Shown: one piece after another, positions 39,327 to 48,759 of the stretch
Layout of the letters: each line of letters begins with the position of its first letter
How positions within the stretch are numbered: the first letter of the stretch is position 1
NCBI RefSeq assembly: GCF_904846065.1
Contig: NZ_CAJGZV010000001.1
Span: forward strand, 2,604,001-2,668,000
DNA: 64,000 nucleotides
From: Psychrobacter immobilis
Lineage (GTDB): Bacteria; Pseudomonadota; Gammaproteobacteria; Pseudomonadales; Moraxellaceae
Reading direction: 5' to 3'
The notes under the pieces: generated by a model
Seen by the model: the letters and a program-made list of their open reading frames with translations, nothing else
Databases searched by the model: none
What the model was told of the DNA's origin: nothing
Translations under genes and position numbers: made by a program

Positions 39327-40070
39327 TTATTTTAACGCACCTAGTCGACTAGATAGCTGATTGATGATTTGATCAATCTCTTCATTGGCTTCAGATTCAT
39401 TATCCAAATTGCCACTTGGTGTCAGCTGATTCATTACTTCTGGCAGCAATTCAGCAAGACCTTGACGGACTTCTACGTCATTAGCACCAGTATGTGCTGC
39501 AACCTGCTGAATCTCATTTTCATCGAATAACTGACTGATATCATTTGGATCAAGGTTGTCATTGTCTTGTTGGTTACTCATCCAAGAACGCGCTTGGTTT
39601 TCATAACCCATACCTGTGATTTTCGATAATGCACCACTCAAGCCGCCATTGCGTTTGATCCAGCTTAGTACCATTGGCATAAGTGCAGCGATTAGCATAC
39701 CTTTACCACCGAATCCAGATTTTCTCGTTTGACTACCCATGGCTTGACCACCTAGCACACTGCCTAATATGTCTCCAAGACCGCCGGCATTAGAATTGAC
39801 GCCGCCACTTTGATTGCCACCAGTGAGTCCACCGCCTGTTAACCCACCGAGAATATCATCTAAGCCAAAACCATTGTCTGGCTGACGATCATACTGGCGT
39901 GGATTATAGCCACCAGTTTGACTAGCACCGCCTAGCACGCTACCCAATATATCCCCAAGACCACCTGTACGACGTGGATCAATGCGTTGATTTACAGGAT
40001 TACGCTGCGCATCTTCAGGATCCATCGCACGACGGGCCACCTGACTAACCAAATTCCCTAATAAGCTCAT
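39327..40070 (-). CDS. DUF937 (YidB-like) glycine-rich protein
   Basis: A 247-residue protein. The N-terminal half is Gly/Gln/Asn-rich and repeats GLGDILGSVLGG twice, with a variant GLDDILGGLTGG between them. The centre holds KSGFGGKGMLIAALMPMVLSWIKRNGGLSGALSKI, a DUF937-type segment, followed by an acidic half predicted to be helical (DVEVRQGLAELLPEVMNQLTP). Bacterial YidB-like proteins lack a settled role. No signal peptide is seen. AAGGAATCGAAA precedes the ATG. Monocistronic. Confidence 0.82.
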   Translation of the reverse strand: MSLLGNLVSQVARRAMDPEDAQRNPVNQRIDPRRTGGLGDILGSVLGGASQTGGYNPRQYDRQPDNGFGLDDILGGLTGGGLTGGNQSGGVNSNAGGLGDILGSVLGGQAMGSQTRKSGFGGKGMLIAALMPMVLSWIKRNGGLSGALSKITGMGYENQARSWMSNQQDNDNLDPNDISQLFDENEIQQVAAHTGANDVEVRQGLAELLPEVMNQLTPSGNLDNESEANEEIDQIINQLSSRLGALK

Positions 40071-40372
40071 TTTCGATTCCTTTTTGTCATATTATTTATT
40101 ATCTATAAACCGCTAAAAACTTCGCTGCTAATTTAATATATTAATCAACAGCTCGATTTACTTATGCGATTCACAATTCTCTTGCAATATAACAAATCTA
40201 TTTCGCTATCCAGATAGGTGTTTTGTTATGACATGTAGGCGTTCGTAAATTCTTGAAAAAAATCCCCCATTGGACACTATAAAAAAATACTACCTTAACT
40301 CGTATTTTCGGCGTTTATGTTAGGCATATTGAACATTCGGCGATGGGACTGATAAGCACCATTTATGAATAT
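40071..40372. other. Spacer above the DUF937 gene
   Basis: A 302-bp A+T-rich gap between two minus-strand genes. It must hold the DUF937 promoter. I see no further gene and no clear terminator for the ygfX-like gene. Confidence 0.4.
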
Positions 40373-40816
40373 TCAATATAATCTAGCCAAAACATTCAAC
40401 TCTCGCCATTGTTCAAGGCTCACTTGATCTCGAAAGATGGTCACTGATAAAGAGCGCTGATAAGGCTCTATAACATTGAATTCAAAGCTTATCGCCCATC
40501 GATATCCAGAGACAGCGATTAATTGTGCCTGCCATAGCTCATCACCGCGACCCGTACGGAGCAGTAGCTGCCAATGCTGCTCAACACGATGACTAAGTGG
40601 TGGTTGGCTAAGGTGCAGCAGTATGGGTCGTGATAATGTCAAATAAATAATCACCGCGGCGGTAACGATTAAAATAAGCACATATTGCCATAACAGTAAA
40701 GAAGCAAGCCACGCCAGTACAGCCATGACGGCGGTCAACCCACTATAAAGCAGCAAACGCACATAGCTGGCAGGCCGAATAGCCGTATCAATACGTAACG
40801 AATTTGCCAAGGTCAT
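40373..40816 (-). CDS. YgfX/CptA-like membrane protein
   Basis: A 147-residue protein with two adjacent membrane helices (about residues 24-40 and 45-64) and a cytosolic C-terminal domain. The end, VTIFRDQVSLEQWRELNVLARLY, matches the W/R-D-xxxxxxWRxLxxL pattern of YgfX proteins. It follows sdhE by 92 bp on the same strand, as ygfX follows ygfY in E. coli. The pair was once called a toxin-antitoxin module, but sdhE is a flavinylation factor, so the toxin label needs care. Divergent N-terminus. Confidence 0.75.
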   Translation of the reverse strand: MTLANSLRIDTAIRPASYVRLLLYSGLTAVMAVLAWLASLLLWQYVLILIVTAAVIIYLTLSRPILLHLSQPPLSHRVEQHWQLLLRTGRGDELWQAQLIAVSGYRWAISFEFNVIEPYQRSLSVTIFRDQVSLEQWRELNVLARLY

Positions 40817-40908
40817 ATTTTATCACCAAAAAAAACGGCAGACCATTATGTTGCTCAGGCCTATCTATGCCAGCTCTGGACAACCATTTTTTATATCTAA
40901 ATCAGTCT

Positions 40909-41190
40909 TTAAGTCAAATCTTTGGTATGACGCCATGTCTTAATTTTATTGACTAACGCCCATATTTCTTCGTTTTCTGGACGATTTTGATTGGTGAAAT
41001 AATCCAACAAATCAGGGTCTTCATGAGTCAGCATTTCTGCAAACGTCTCTTGTTCAGCAGGCTCTGCCGTTAAGTAAATTTCTTTAACATAAAGGTCAAT
41101 ATAAAAGTCTAACTCTTTTAATCCGCGGCGTGCTTGATAGATAATGCGGCGCTGTTCATTGGTTGGTTCTGGCTGAATCGGGGTGGTCAT
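40909..41190 (-). CDS. sdhE: FAD assembly factor SdhE
   Basis: Promotes covalent FAD attachment to the succinate dehydrogenase flavoprotein. The 93-residue acidic helical protein has the RGxxELD motif (RRGLKELDFYI), LTHEDPDLLDYFT and an ending like other family members. The start is preceded by GAGAG. The neighbour upstream is folP, 29 bp away, and downstream is the ygfX-like gene. Confidence 0.93.
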   Translation of the reverse strand: MTTPIQPEPTNEQRRIIYQARRGLKELDFYIDLYVKEIYLTAEPAEQETFAEMLTHEDPDLLDYFTNQNRPENEEIWALVNKIKTWRHTKDLT

Positions 41191-41219
41191 AAAAGTACTC
41201 TCATTATTTTAAATTGGGA

Positions 41220-42116
41220 TTAAGGATAATTATGCGCAGATAATTGGCGCCACAAGGCGACTGCTTGCTGCATCATCGCCACATTATGGGTGCGTATAAT
41301 GCCAGCGCCTTGCTGTAGGGCAAAGATACCAGCCGCCGTACCTACCACATCACGATCTACCGTGTTGGTAGTAGCAACGACTTCGACGCCACCCTTGCTC
41401 AATACTTCCGCTAAAAAACGCTTGCGTGAAATGCCAAACATCATCGGAAAACCAAGCGCTTGTAGCCTGCTAAGCTGGCTTAATAGTGCGCAATGATGCT
41501 CATAATCTTTCGCAAAACCAAAGCCTGGATCGATAATAATTTTCTCACGTTTAACACCGATTCTTGTTACTTCGTCAATACGCGATAATAGCTCATCCCT
41601 TATGTCACTAATGATGTCGTCATATTGTGCCAAATTATTCATCGTTGTTGGCTCGCCGCGCATGTGCATCAGCATGATGGGTATATCAAGCTCCGCCGCT
41701 AGTACTGCTGCACCCTCGCGTTTGAGTGCTCGTACATCATTCCAAATATCAGCACCAGCGTCAAAAGCCGCTTTCATAACCTCTGGATTACTGGTATCAA
41801 TGGATAGCCAAATATCCTCCCCGCATTGCTGCCTAATGGCTCGAACCACTGGCACAACACGCTGCATCTCTTCAGCAGTGCCCACAGCATCCGCATTGGG
41901 GCGAGTAGACTCACCGCCAATGTCGATAATAGTCGCACCTTCTTTTATCATCTGCTGGCAATGAACAACTGCTTTATCTACCACATTGAACTGTCCACCG
42001 TCTGAAAACGAATCGGGTGTGACATTAAGAATACCCATAATATGAGGCTGCGATAGATCTAGTGTTTTATCACGACTTGATATCTTATAGCTGGGTAAGG
42101 GCTGAAATAAGGACAT
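41220..42116 (-). CDS. folP: Dihydropteroate synthase
   Basis: Condenses pABA with 6-hydroxymethyl-dihydropterin diphosphate; the sulfonamide target. The TIM-barrel protein has HIMGILNVTPDSFSDGG, then IIDIGGESTRPNA, the DVRALKREGA loop, LMHMRGEPTTM, IIDPGFGFAKD and GISRKRFLAE. The end, AAGIFALQQGAGIIRTHNVA, is standard. The ATG at 42116 (MSLFQPLPSY) is a tentative choice; in-frame ATG 42134 and TTG 42137 exist and none has a strong Shine-Dalgarno. It follows ftsH in the common ftsH-folP order, but with a terminator between them. Confidence 0.96.
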   Translation of the reverse strand: MSLFQPLPSYKISSRDKTLDLSQPHIMGILNVTPDSFSDGGQFNVVDKAVVHCQQMIKEGATIIDIGGESTRPNADAVGTAEEMQRVVPVVRAIRQQCGEDIWLSIDTSNPEVMKAAFDAGADIWNDVRALKREGAAVLAAELDIPIMLMHMRGEPTTMNNLAQYDDIISDIRDELLSRIDEVTRIGVKREKIIIDPGFGFAKDYEHHCALLSQLSRLQALGFPMMFGISRKRFLAEVLSKGGVEVVATTNTVDRDVVGTAAGIFALQQGAGIIRTHNVAMMQQAVALWRQLSAHNYP

Positions 42117-42246
42117 AACCAAATTATCTCTCATCAAAACATTCTAATTATTGCAGACTGCTTGTTATGCACTGTGCTTGTTATGCGTTGTGCTTATGAT
42201 ACCAGTAAACTCTATTCTGTACTAAACCCTTCACGAAATATGGACA

Positions 42247-42277
42247 ACAAAAAAAGCCCTTTATGATAAAGGGCTTC
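42247..42277 (-). terminator. Terminator of ftsH
   Basis: AAGCCCTTTAT pairs with ATAAAGGGCTT around a 1-nt centre and is followed by a T run on the minus strand. It separates ftsH from folP. Confidence 0.9.
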
Positions 42278-42304
42278 TTCTATTGAATATGAATCAATTA
42301 ATAA

Positions 42305-44191
42305 CTACATCGCTGGTAACGGTGGCGGTGTTGAGTTGGTTGTTTTAATATCATTCTTCGATAAGTTGACTTCGTTGTGCTGATAAACTCTAGGTGGACG
42401 TGGGTCTTCACCTGCTAAGATATCTTGCAACTGATCTCGGTCAATCGTTTCCCACTTCATTAGGGCATCTACCATCGCATGCATTTTTTCTTGATTGCCT
42501 TCAATCAATTCACGCGCGATATCATATTGCTCCTCTAACATACGGCGAACTTCTTCATCGACCTTTTGTTGCGTGGCTTCTGAAATCGTACGACTGCTAG
42601 AGCCAAAATAGCCTTGCGAGCTGTCCTCATCTTCATAAACCATAATACCAAGCGCATCAGACATACCGTACTTCGTCACCATGGCGCGAGCCATCTTGGT
42701 TGCACGTTCGAAGTCGTTAGAAGCACCCGTCGACATTTGATTGATAAAGACTTCTTCAGCGATACGACCGCCGAATAAGATAGCAATATCGCTCAGCATT
42801 TTTGATTTATACATGCTGGTTTGGTCATGCTCTGGCAACTGCCAAGTAACCCCAAGCGCAAAACCACGCGGCATGATCGTTACTTTATGCACAGGATCGG
42901 TACCTGGTAGTAGCTCAGCGACTAAGGCGTGACCTGCTTCATGATAAGCGGTCGCACGGCGCTCCTCTTCACGAATGACCATTGATTTACGCTCAGGACC
43001 CATATATAACTTGTCTTTTGCATCTTCAAAGTCATTCATATCAACACTGGTCTTGTTGCGACGTGCTGCAAACAATGCCGCTTCGTTGACAAGGTTGGCC
43101 AGCTGCGCACCACTGAAACCTGGTGTACCGCGAGCCAATGCATTGGCATCCACACCGATAGTATTCGGCAGCTTTCTCAAATGCACTTTAAGAATTTGCT
43201 CACGGCCTTTGATATCTGGCAAGCCCACTTGTACCTGACGGTCAAAACGACCTGGACGCAATAGCGCTTTATCAAGCACATCCGCACGGTTGGTCGCGGC
43301 AATGACGATTACGCCTTCATTGCCTTCAAAACCATCCATTTCGACCAATAATTGGTTCAGTGTCTGCTCACGCTCATCATTACCGCCGCCCATACCCGAG
43401 CCACGATGACGACCGACCGCATCAATTTCATCAATAAAGATTATGCAAGGCGCGCTCTTTTTAGCCTGTTCGAACATATCGCGGACACGTGAGGCGCCGA
43501 CACCGACAAACATCTCAACAAAATCAGAACCTGAGATTGAGAAGAACGGCACTTTAGCTTCACCCGCAATGGCTCTGGCTAACAAGGTTTTACCGGTACC
43601 TGGAGGACCTACCATTAAGATACCACGTGGAATCGTCGCACCAAGCTTGGTAAATTTATCAGGGTCGCGTAAAAATTCGACCACTTCAACCACTTCTTCT
43701 TTGGCCTCTTCACAACCAGCCACATCTTCAAAGTTCACCTTGATTTGGTCTTCAGTCAACATTTTAGCTTTTGACTTACCAAAGCTCATAGGGCCGCCGC
43801 CTTTACCGCCAGCGCCGCCTTGCATATTACGCATGAAGAATAAAAACAGACCAATAATCAATAGAATTGGGAAACTGGCTATCAGTAATTGCATCAAGAC
43901 GCTTTGGCGTTTTGGGGCAGTCCCTTGGACTTCGACTTGGTTCTCACGCAGCAATGGCATGAGCTCATCATCTGACACAGCTGGTCTAATGGTCTCAAAT
44001 GATGAACCATTTTTCTTTTCGCCGGTGATTTGCTCGCCATCGATTTCAACGCTGGCTACTTGGTTTTCTGACACGGCGGTCACAAACTCAGAGTAGTTAA
44101 GGCTATCCGGCTCGGATGATTGATCAAAGCCGCTAAACACCAGCACCAAAACGCCGATTACCACCAGCCACAATAAGGTATTTTTTACCAT
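42305..44191 (-). CDS. ftsH: ATP-dependent zinc metalloprotease FtsH
   Basis: Membrane AAA+ protease degrading LpxC, sigma-32 and damaged membrane proteins in relatives. Two membrane helices flank a small periplasmic domain (about residues 5-21 and 100-122). Walker [10 protein letters not shown] lies near residue 195, Walker [16 protein letters not shown] follows, then the SRH region RPGRFDRQV, and the zinc site HEAGH with the third ligand Asp in [11 protein letters not shown]. The ATG at 44191 ([11 protein letters not shown]) matches the family N-terminus better than the GTG at 44200. The C-terminus is Pro-rich. lpxC and htpG, related to its substrates or network, are also in this window. 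Confidence 0.98.
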   Translation of the reverse strand: MVKNTLLWLVVIGVLVLVFSGFDQSSEPDSLNYSEFVTAVSENQVASVEIDGEQITGEKKNGSSFETIRPAVSDDELMPLLRENQVEVQGTAPKRQSVLMQLLIASFPILLIIGLFLFFMRNMQGGAGGKGGGPMSFGKSKAKMLTEDQIKVNFEDVAGCEEAKEEVVEVVEFLRDPDKFTKLGATIPRGILMVGPPGTGKTLLARAIAGEAKVPFFSISGSDFVEMFVGVGASRVRDMFEQAKKSAPCIIFIDEIDAVGRHRGSGMGGGNDEREQTLNQLLVEMDGFEGNEGVIVIAATNRADVLDKALLRPGRFDRQVQVGLPDIKGREQILKVHLRKLPNTIGVDANALARGTPGFSGAQLANLVNEAALFAARRNKTSVDMNDFEDAKDKLYMGPERKSMVIREEERRATAYHEAGHALVAELLPGTDPVHKVTIMPRGFALGVTWQLPEHDQTSMYKSKMLSDIAILFGGRIAEEVFINQMSTGASNDFERATKMARAMVTKYGMSDALGIMVYEDEDSSQGYFGSSSRTISEATQQKVDEEVRRMLEEQYDIARELIEGNQEKMHAMVDALMKWETIDRDQLQDILAGEDPRPPRVYQHNEVNLSKNDIKTTNSTPPPLPAM

Positions 44192-44601
44192 GTCGCTCAC
44201 TAGTTATTCCCATCCCTTACTTATTGGTGTGTTTATTAAACACGTGACGTCTATAAACGTATCGCTCATTTTTTAGTAGATATATTCATAGCCAAAACTT
44301 ATGAGTCAGACTCATACAACTCAAATGCTGCATAGGGACCGTTTTCACAAGTTATAAATATTAATGACCTATATATCTATCGTAGATGAGCACATCAGGC
44401 GCTTATTGTCAGACGACTTTGCCTAAAACATATGCTTGAAACAAAGTTAATATACCATGATATGTGGTGCTAACCTGCATAATTCAAGCAGGTTTCGCTA
44501 TTATTCAGTTAACGATTGTAGCGGGTTCAATGCGCTCATGACTCTATGTTATGGTGACACATTATCTAGCTTACAATGGCTATGACACAACGACGTTATG
44601 A
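44192..44601. other. Spacer between rlmE and ftsH
   Basis: About 410 bp, longer than the usual short rlmE-ftsH gap, and A+T-rich. It contains a 7-bp stem (AACCTGC/GCAGGTT, 44472-44494) without a T run. A separate ftsH promoter is likely here; none is sharp enough to call. Confidence 0.4.
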
Positions 44602-45234
44602 TTATTTAATCGCTATCCAAAACATCTCTTTTGACCGTGGTCTTGACGCACCTGGTTTGATACTACGAATCTTACTAAAATCCTGCTGCATCTGCTTGCG
44701 TAATTCTTGTGTGCCTTCGCCTTGAAACACTTTCATAATAAGTGCGCCACCTTCTGGTAAGGTTGCAAGCGCAAAGTCCACTGCTAGCTCGCATAAATAC
44801 ATCATGCGTGGCTGATCGATTGCGCTGTTTCCTGCCGTATTTGGTGCCATATCGGACAGCACTACATCGACCTGCCTATCACCAACCTCTGCCATGATCG
44901 CATCAAACACTTCTGCTTCGCGAAAGTCGCCTTGAATAAAGGTCACATCAGGCAATGTATCCATCGGCAGAATATCAGAGGCAATCAAAATACCTTTTTC
45001 GCCTACCAGCTGACCTGCCACTTGAGACCAACTGCCTGGAGCACTGCCCAAATCCACAACCGTCATGCCTTTTTTAATAATATTGGTCTTTTCATTAATT
45101 TCTAATAATTTATAGGCAGCACGGGCACGATAGCCATCTTTTTGCGCTTTTTGCACATAATGATCGTCAATATGCTCTTTCATCCAAGCGCTACTACTCT
45201 TTGACAGTTTTTTATTTTCGATACGCGTGGCCAA
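44602..45234 (-). CDS. rlmE: 23S rRNA (uridine2552-2'-O)-methyltransferase RlmE
   Basis: SAM-dependent methylation of U2552 in 23S rRNA, needed for late 50S assembly. The 210-residue protein has DGYRARAAYKLLEI (catalytic Lys), the SAM site VVDLGSAPGSWSQV, VLSDMAPNTAGNSAID and MKVFQGEGTQELRK, as in RrmJ/FtsJ. The start is set at TTG 45234 because AGGAG lies 8 nt upstream and the resulting N-terminus (MATRIENKKLSKSSSAW) fits the family; an ATG at 45264 would place that Shine-Dalgarno within the coding frame. Divergent from yhbY, as in E. coli. Confidence 0.95.
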   Translation of the reverse strand: MATRIENKKLSKSSSAWMKEHIDDHYVQKAQKDGYRARAAYKLLEINEKTNIIKKGMTVVDLGSAPGSWSQVAGQLVGEKGILIASDILPMDTLPDVTFIQGDFREAEVFDAIMAEVGDRQVDVVLSDMAPNTAGNSAIDQPRMMYLCELAVDFALATLPEGGALIMKVFQGEGTQELRKQMQQDFSKIRSIKPGASRPRSKEMFWIAIK

Positions 45235-45577
45235 AATACCTGCTCCTATTGCTTTGCAAAACATTTATACATATTACTGAAGTAGCTAAAAGATTTATGA
45301 AGCACTTTCGATATGGGTTAAATTCATTCGAGTATGCTATCAATCAAGATTTTTATACATTTGCAGTCTTAAACTGACTAAATTCTATTGGTTAAAACAC
45401 TGATTTATCAGACAGTAGCGTTTATAATGTGCCCAAACATTCAGTTTAACATTTTCATCACGTAAAATCGTGCAAAATCCTGCTGATCTCATGCAAGATG
45501 ACCACAGATTATCTATAATGGTCGTCAACTGCTCTTAATAGCACTGTCTTTTATTTTTACCAACACCTAGGAATTCT
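45235..45577. promoter_or_regulatory. Divergent rlmE/yhbY promoter region
   Basis: A 343-bp spacer. A TATAAT at 45514-45519 is the best -10 for yhbY, giving a leader of about 50 nt; its -35 is weak. No reading frame is seen. Confidence 0.45.
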
Positions 45578-45886
45578 ATGCAACTCGATAACGCTACCAT
45601 CAAACGCCTAAGAGGCATTGGTCACGACCTCAAACCTATCGTCATGATTGGCAACAAAGGTATTACCCCAACCATTACTGAAGAGATTGATCGCGCGCTA
45701 TCAGATCATGAGCTCATCAAAGTAAAACTGCCTGCTGGCACAAAAGAAGAGCGCGATGTCATCGGTGCGGAACTTGCCAAAGCGGCTAACGCGTCTTTGG
45801 TTCATTCTATTGGTCGTATGGCATTGTTACTACGTAAAAATCCAAACGCCAACCCAAAATTGTCTAACTTAGCACGTCATGCATAA
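45578..45886 (+). CDS. yhbY: YhbY-type CRM-domain RNA-binding protein
   Basis: Pre-50S-associated RNA-binding protein. The 102-residue CRM domain shows LRGIGHDLKPIVMIGNKGIT with the GxxG-type loop, then TEEIDRALSDHELIKVKL, and the strand ALLLRKN near the end. The divergent arrangement with rlmE-ftsH is standard in gammaproteobacteria. A clear terminator follows. Confidence 0.96.
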   Translation: MQLDNATIKRLRGIGHDLKPIVMIGNKGITPTITEEIDRALSDHELIKVKLPAGTKEERDVIGAELAKAANASLVHSIGRMALLLRKNPNANPKLSNLARHA

Positions 45887-45970
45887 TAATATGTGATGAC
45901 CAGCTTGGTTTGAGTGATGGTATGGTATGCCATATCAACTCAAATCATAGCCACATAGCGACGATAAATG

Positions 45971-46008
45971 TAAAAGCCGCGATGCATCTTGCTCGCGGCT
46001 TTTATGTT
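45971..46008 (+). terminator. Terminator of yhbY
   Basis: TAAAAGCCGCGA pairs with TCGCGGCTTTTA around a 10-nt loop (45971-45982 with 45993-46004). The A/T ends make it usable in both directions. Confidence 0.85.
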
Positions 46009-46110
46009 GTCTGCTCGTTTTAGATTTACTTAGCGTGTAATATTAGCTCGCTTAGTCGGTACAACTTTTCTTATGGTTACTTCTATATTTTTATTGTCGG
46101 GTCTTAAACT

Positions 46111-46839
46111 ATGAACCAATCATTCAATCTCTGTGTGGCCACCGAAACCATAGTAAACGATGCACAGCAACTGGGTGTAACAGTAGATGAGTTGCAGCGC
46201 ATCTGTATAAATGTGCGTGCTCAGATTATTCGACAGCCATCACTATACTTACAGCTAACCTATCAACTCACCCTGCCCAACCAACTGCTAGCAAAGCAGC
46301 TAAACTGGTCAGTGTGGCAGCAAGCGCAAGTAATATTCGATGATTACTTGTGGGAAGAGACTTGCCTTGAGTGTTTTATCGCTGGTCGTCTGATAAATGA
46401 TGAAAATCTAACGGATGCTCAAAAGGCAACGCCCTATATCGAGATTAATGCCAATCCAGACGGTCGTTACGCGCTATATCAATTTGAAAGCTATCGTAAT
46501 CCTGCGACCTTACCGCCAACACCCTTATATGCAGCTGATGGACAGGCGCGCGCGTCTATTAATTGGATAAATAATGTAAAGCCAACATTAAGGTACGTGG
46601 AGAATCCTTTATTTAATGATCCATCAGTCGCAAATAAACCTCATCATTATGAGCGCAGCTTTAATGTACCAGTAATCCAACGACCCAATCAGCAGTACGC
46701 CATCGCAAATACTGTGATTGAGCAAATACATCCTTGCGTTATTTTATGGTTTGGTGAGATTGCTTTATATTTTGCCCCAAACCACACCTCCCCGCCTGAC
46801 TTTCACAATCGTAGCCACTGGTCGAGATTTGAGCTTTAA
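46111..46839 (+). CDS. DOMON-like domain protein (242 aa)
   Basis: Contains the blocks DDYLWEETCLECFIAG, YIEINANPDGRYALYQFESYRNP and, near the end, ILWFGEIALYFAPN with PDFHNRSHW. These are the pattern of the DOMON-like domain found beside or fused to murB in some bacteria. No signal peptide is seen, so it is probably cytosolic; the ligand is unknown (DOMON domains bind haem or sugars). The middle contains an insertion rich in Asn and Pro compared with what I expect. Converges with the CHAP gene. Confidence 0.75.
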   Translation: MNQSFNLCVATETIVNDAQQLGVTVDELQRICINVRAQIIRQPSLYLQLTYQLTLPNQLLAKQLNWSVWQQAQVIFDDYLWEETCLECFIAGRLINDENLTDAQKATPYIEINANPDGRYALYQFESYRNPATLPPTPLYAADGQARASINWINNVKPTLRYVENPLFNDPSVANKPHHYERSFNVPVIQRPNQQYAIANTVIEQIHPCVILWFGEIALYFAPNHTSPPDFHNRSHWSRFEL

Positions 46840-46875
46840 CTCTACTTTTAACTTAAGCATTACAACTCAAAGCGC

Positions 46876-46912
46876 AAAAAAAACCAGCAACGCTATAAAG
46901 AGCATTACTGGA
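46876..46912 (-). terminator. Terminator of the CHAP-domain gene
   Basis: On the minus strand CCAGTAATGCT pairs with AGCGTTGCTGG (two G-U pairs) and is followed by eight T. Confidence 0.85.
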
Positions 46913-46953
46913 TTTGGAGAAAACTTTTAACTTAAGTTACATCTAGCTGGCTA

Positions 46954-47682
46954 TTATTTGTCAGCCATCGCGAGGTAAATACCACGGTCTGATGCATCAT
47001 CGACATATTGCGAATCACGCCATGTCGTATAGCTGTAAGTGCCACTGTATGGGCTAATGCTGTTTTGGCGGAAATCAGATACCCAATCGTTACCATCAAA
47101 GATCTGGATATGACCATGTGGACGGTTTGACGTACGATTATAGACAACGACGTCACCCACTTGTGGCTGCATATCATTACTGATCTTGGTAAAACCTGCT
47201 TGAGCAAGTGTGCCGCGAGAGGCATACTGATAAGCTGAAGGGTTAGGCGTAAATTCGTAACCTGCTGATTGTAGCGCTTTACGTACATAGCGAGCACAGT
47301 AGCCAGAGCTTCTAGACAGTGCTACTCGCGATGCACTTGCCGCTGCGATAGCAGGAGCAGAATTGCGATCAGGAGCGCGGCTTGATTGCTGCTGACGCTG
47401 CTCATAAGACAAACGACTGGTAAGCGAAGCAAGCTGGTATTCTTTTTGCTTGGCATGCGCACTTAAATTATCAATGGCTTGACTGATCTCATCATTGCTA
47501 TATACATGAGCACCACTGTTAGTGCTATAGATATTGCGGCTAGAACCGTAGTTCGCAGAAGCAGAGATGTTAGTGATGGTATGACTCAAGGTATTATTTG
47601 GTTGAAAGGTTGTTTCGACAGCACCACTTGTCTGTGCTATACCCATTCCCAATACTGACAAAATTAATAAAGCTTGTTTCAT
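46954..47682 (-). CDS. Secreted CHAP-domain peptidoglycan hydrolase-like protein
   Basis: A 242-residue exported protein. The signal peptide MKQALLILSVLGMGIAQTSG is followed by a Ser/Asn/Gln-rich middle with a helical stretch (EISQAIDNLSAHAKQKEYQLA) and a C-terminal CHAP domain. The likely catalytic Cys is residue 129 (SSGYCARYVRKAL) and the His residue 189 or 191 (NRPHGHIQIFDG), with VGDVVVYNR between. The start 47682 is chosen for the signal peptide; a longer frame to 47760 would bury it. Such proteins cleave peptide cross-links or the amide to MurNAc; exact bond unknown. Near dcw genes but separate. Confidence 0.85.
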   Translation of the reverse strand: MKQALLILSVLGMGIAQTSGAVETTFQPNNTLSHTITNISASANYGSSRNIYSTNSGAHVYSNDEISQAIDNLSAHAKQKEYQLASLTSRLSYEQRQQQSSRAPDRNSAPAIAAASASRVALSRSSGYCARYVRKALQSAGYEFTPNPSAYQYASRGTLAQAGFTKISNDMQPQVGDVVVYNRTSNRPHGHIQIFDGNDWVSDFRQNSISPYSGTYSYTTWRDSQYVDDASDRGIYLAMADK

Positions 47683-47945
47683 AAATTTACTACCTATTGT
47701 TAATACAAGACCGCTCGTCATCCGTGACAAAGCATCAATTAGTTTAGAGGAGATGATCATTACAAAAACATGATAAAATCCTTGTTAAAACAGCCCGCTA
47801 TTTCTTCTGTAGTGACTAATGCTGGTATTATCTGTTAATACCATATTCCGCTTAGTTCACTGTCTCGCAAATCGTTCAGTATCAATTGCCTTTAGCATGT
47901 CAATTATGAATATCGATTTTGTCACCTATTAGATGAGTCATCACG

Positions 47946-48461
47946 ATGTCAAAAAAACAGCCAAATCGGCTTGCCCAACTTATCGACCATCAAGCTTTTG
48001 CTGGTAGCGCACTACCCCGAACGCTTGCTGACAATATGCGGCTATACATAGAAGCGACCAACGAGGTAAAAGAGCTATTGGTAGATTGTCTACCTGAAGA
48101 AATTCTTAATGCCTGTTGGATCGTAGGCCTCACCTCTGAGCAATTAATACTCAGTGTGGGCTCAATGACTGCTGCCAATCATATTCGCTATTTGCAGAGC
48201 GCTTATTTGCAAGTCTTAACAGAGCAGTCAATTACATTTAAACAACTTAAGCAAATTCGCGTCGTCGTAGCTAAAAATTCAGCTGATAATCATTCATCTA
48301 AACAACTATCAGCAGCAGCAGCAACTTTGTCAAAATCTAGTAAAGCCAATGAAAATCAGGCTCTTAGCCAAAACACAAAGCGGACTATATCACAGGCCGC
48401 AGAGCATGTCACCACTGATGAAAATCTCAAAAAAGCACTTTTGCGTCTGGCAAATCATTGA
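47946..48461 (+). CDS. dciA: DciA-like (DUF721) protein
   Basis: DciA helps load the replicative helicase DnaB in bacteria lacking DnaC. The N-terminal ~110 residues fit the DUF721 domain, with LLVDCLPEEILNACWIVGLTSEQLILSVGSMTAANHIRYL (hydrophobic strands ending in a basic helix) and RVVV. The C-terminal ~60 residues are Ser/Lys/Ala-rich, probably disordered, as is common. Its place next to lpxC, convergent, matches other gammaproteobacteria. Family assigned by pattern, so the symbol is tentative. Confidence 0.82.
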   Translation: MSKKQPNRLAQLIDHQAFAGSALPRTLADNMRLYIEATNEVKELLVDCLPEEILNACWIVGLTSEQLILSVGSMTAANHIRYLQSAYLQVLTEQSITFKQLKQIRVVVAKNSADNHSSKQLSAAAATLSKSSKANENQALSQNTKRTISQAAEHVTTDENLKKALLRLANH

Positions 48462-48549
48462 AATTATTAATGTTGCTATGTAAAGTTGTGTAAACAAAAC
48501 CGTAAAAACCAGTTGATAACGCTGCGATTTTGTAATGGTGCAAACAAAA

Positions 48550-48600
48550 AAAATCACCTGCTAGCTCCGTTCACATTATGAACGTCGCCAACAGATGATT
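48550..48600 (-). terminator. Branched terminator below lpxC
   Basis: On the minus strand AATCATCTG pairs with CAGGTGATT (one G-U), enclosing a second small stem (GTTC/GAAC), and is followed by a long T run (plus-strand A run to the left). It lies about 160 bp below the lpxC stop and may serve dciA only weakly, because the plus strand has no T run there. Confidence 0.75.
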
Positions 48601-48759
48601 GAAAAACTATCCACAACTTTGATATTCTCTACTCTAGAGCAGAATTGTTAAAATAATCTAAACAATACATTCAAAAAAACGAATATTATTAGAATGTAAT
48701 TACAGCCGGATTATGTAATATTGCGTAAATGTTTCGATACTTCGTGTATATTCCTGTAT

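Noticed and set aside
40373-41190. Toxin-antitoxin pair CptA-CptB
   Set aside because: The second gene has the RGxxELD motif of SdhE, an FAD assembly factor; a toxin role for the partner is not supported by this sequence.
43443-44096. A 217-codon plus-strand frame antisense to ftsH
   Set aside because: It is long only because of the reverse composition of ftsH; the ftsH frame has full family motifs.
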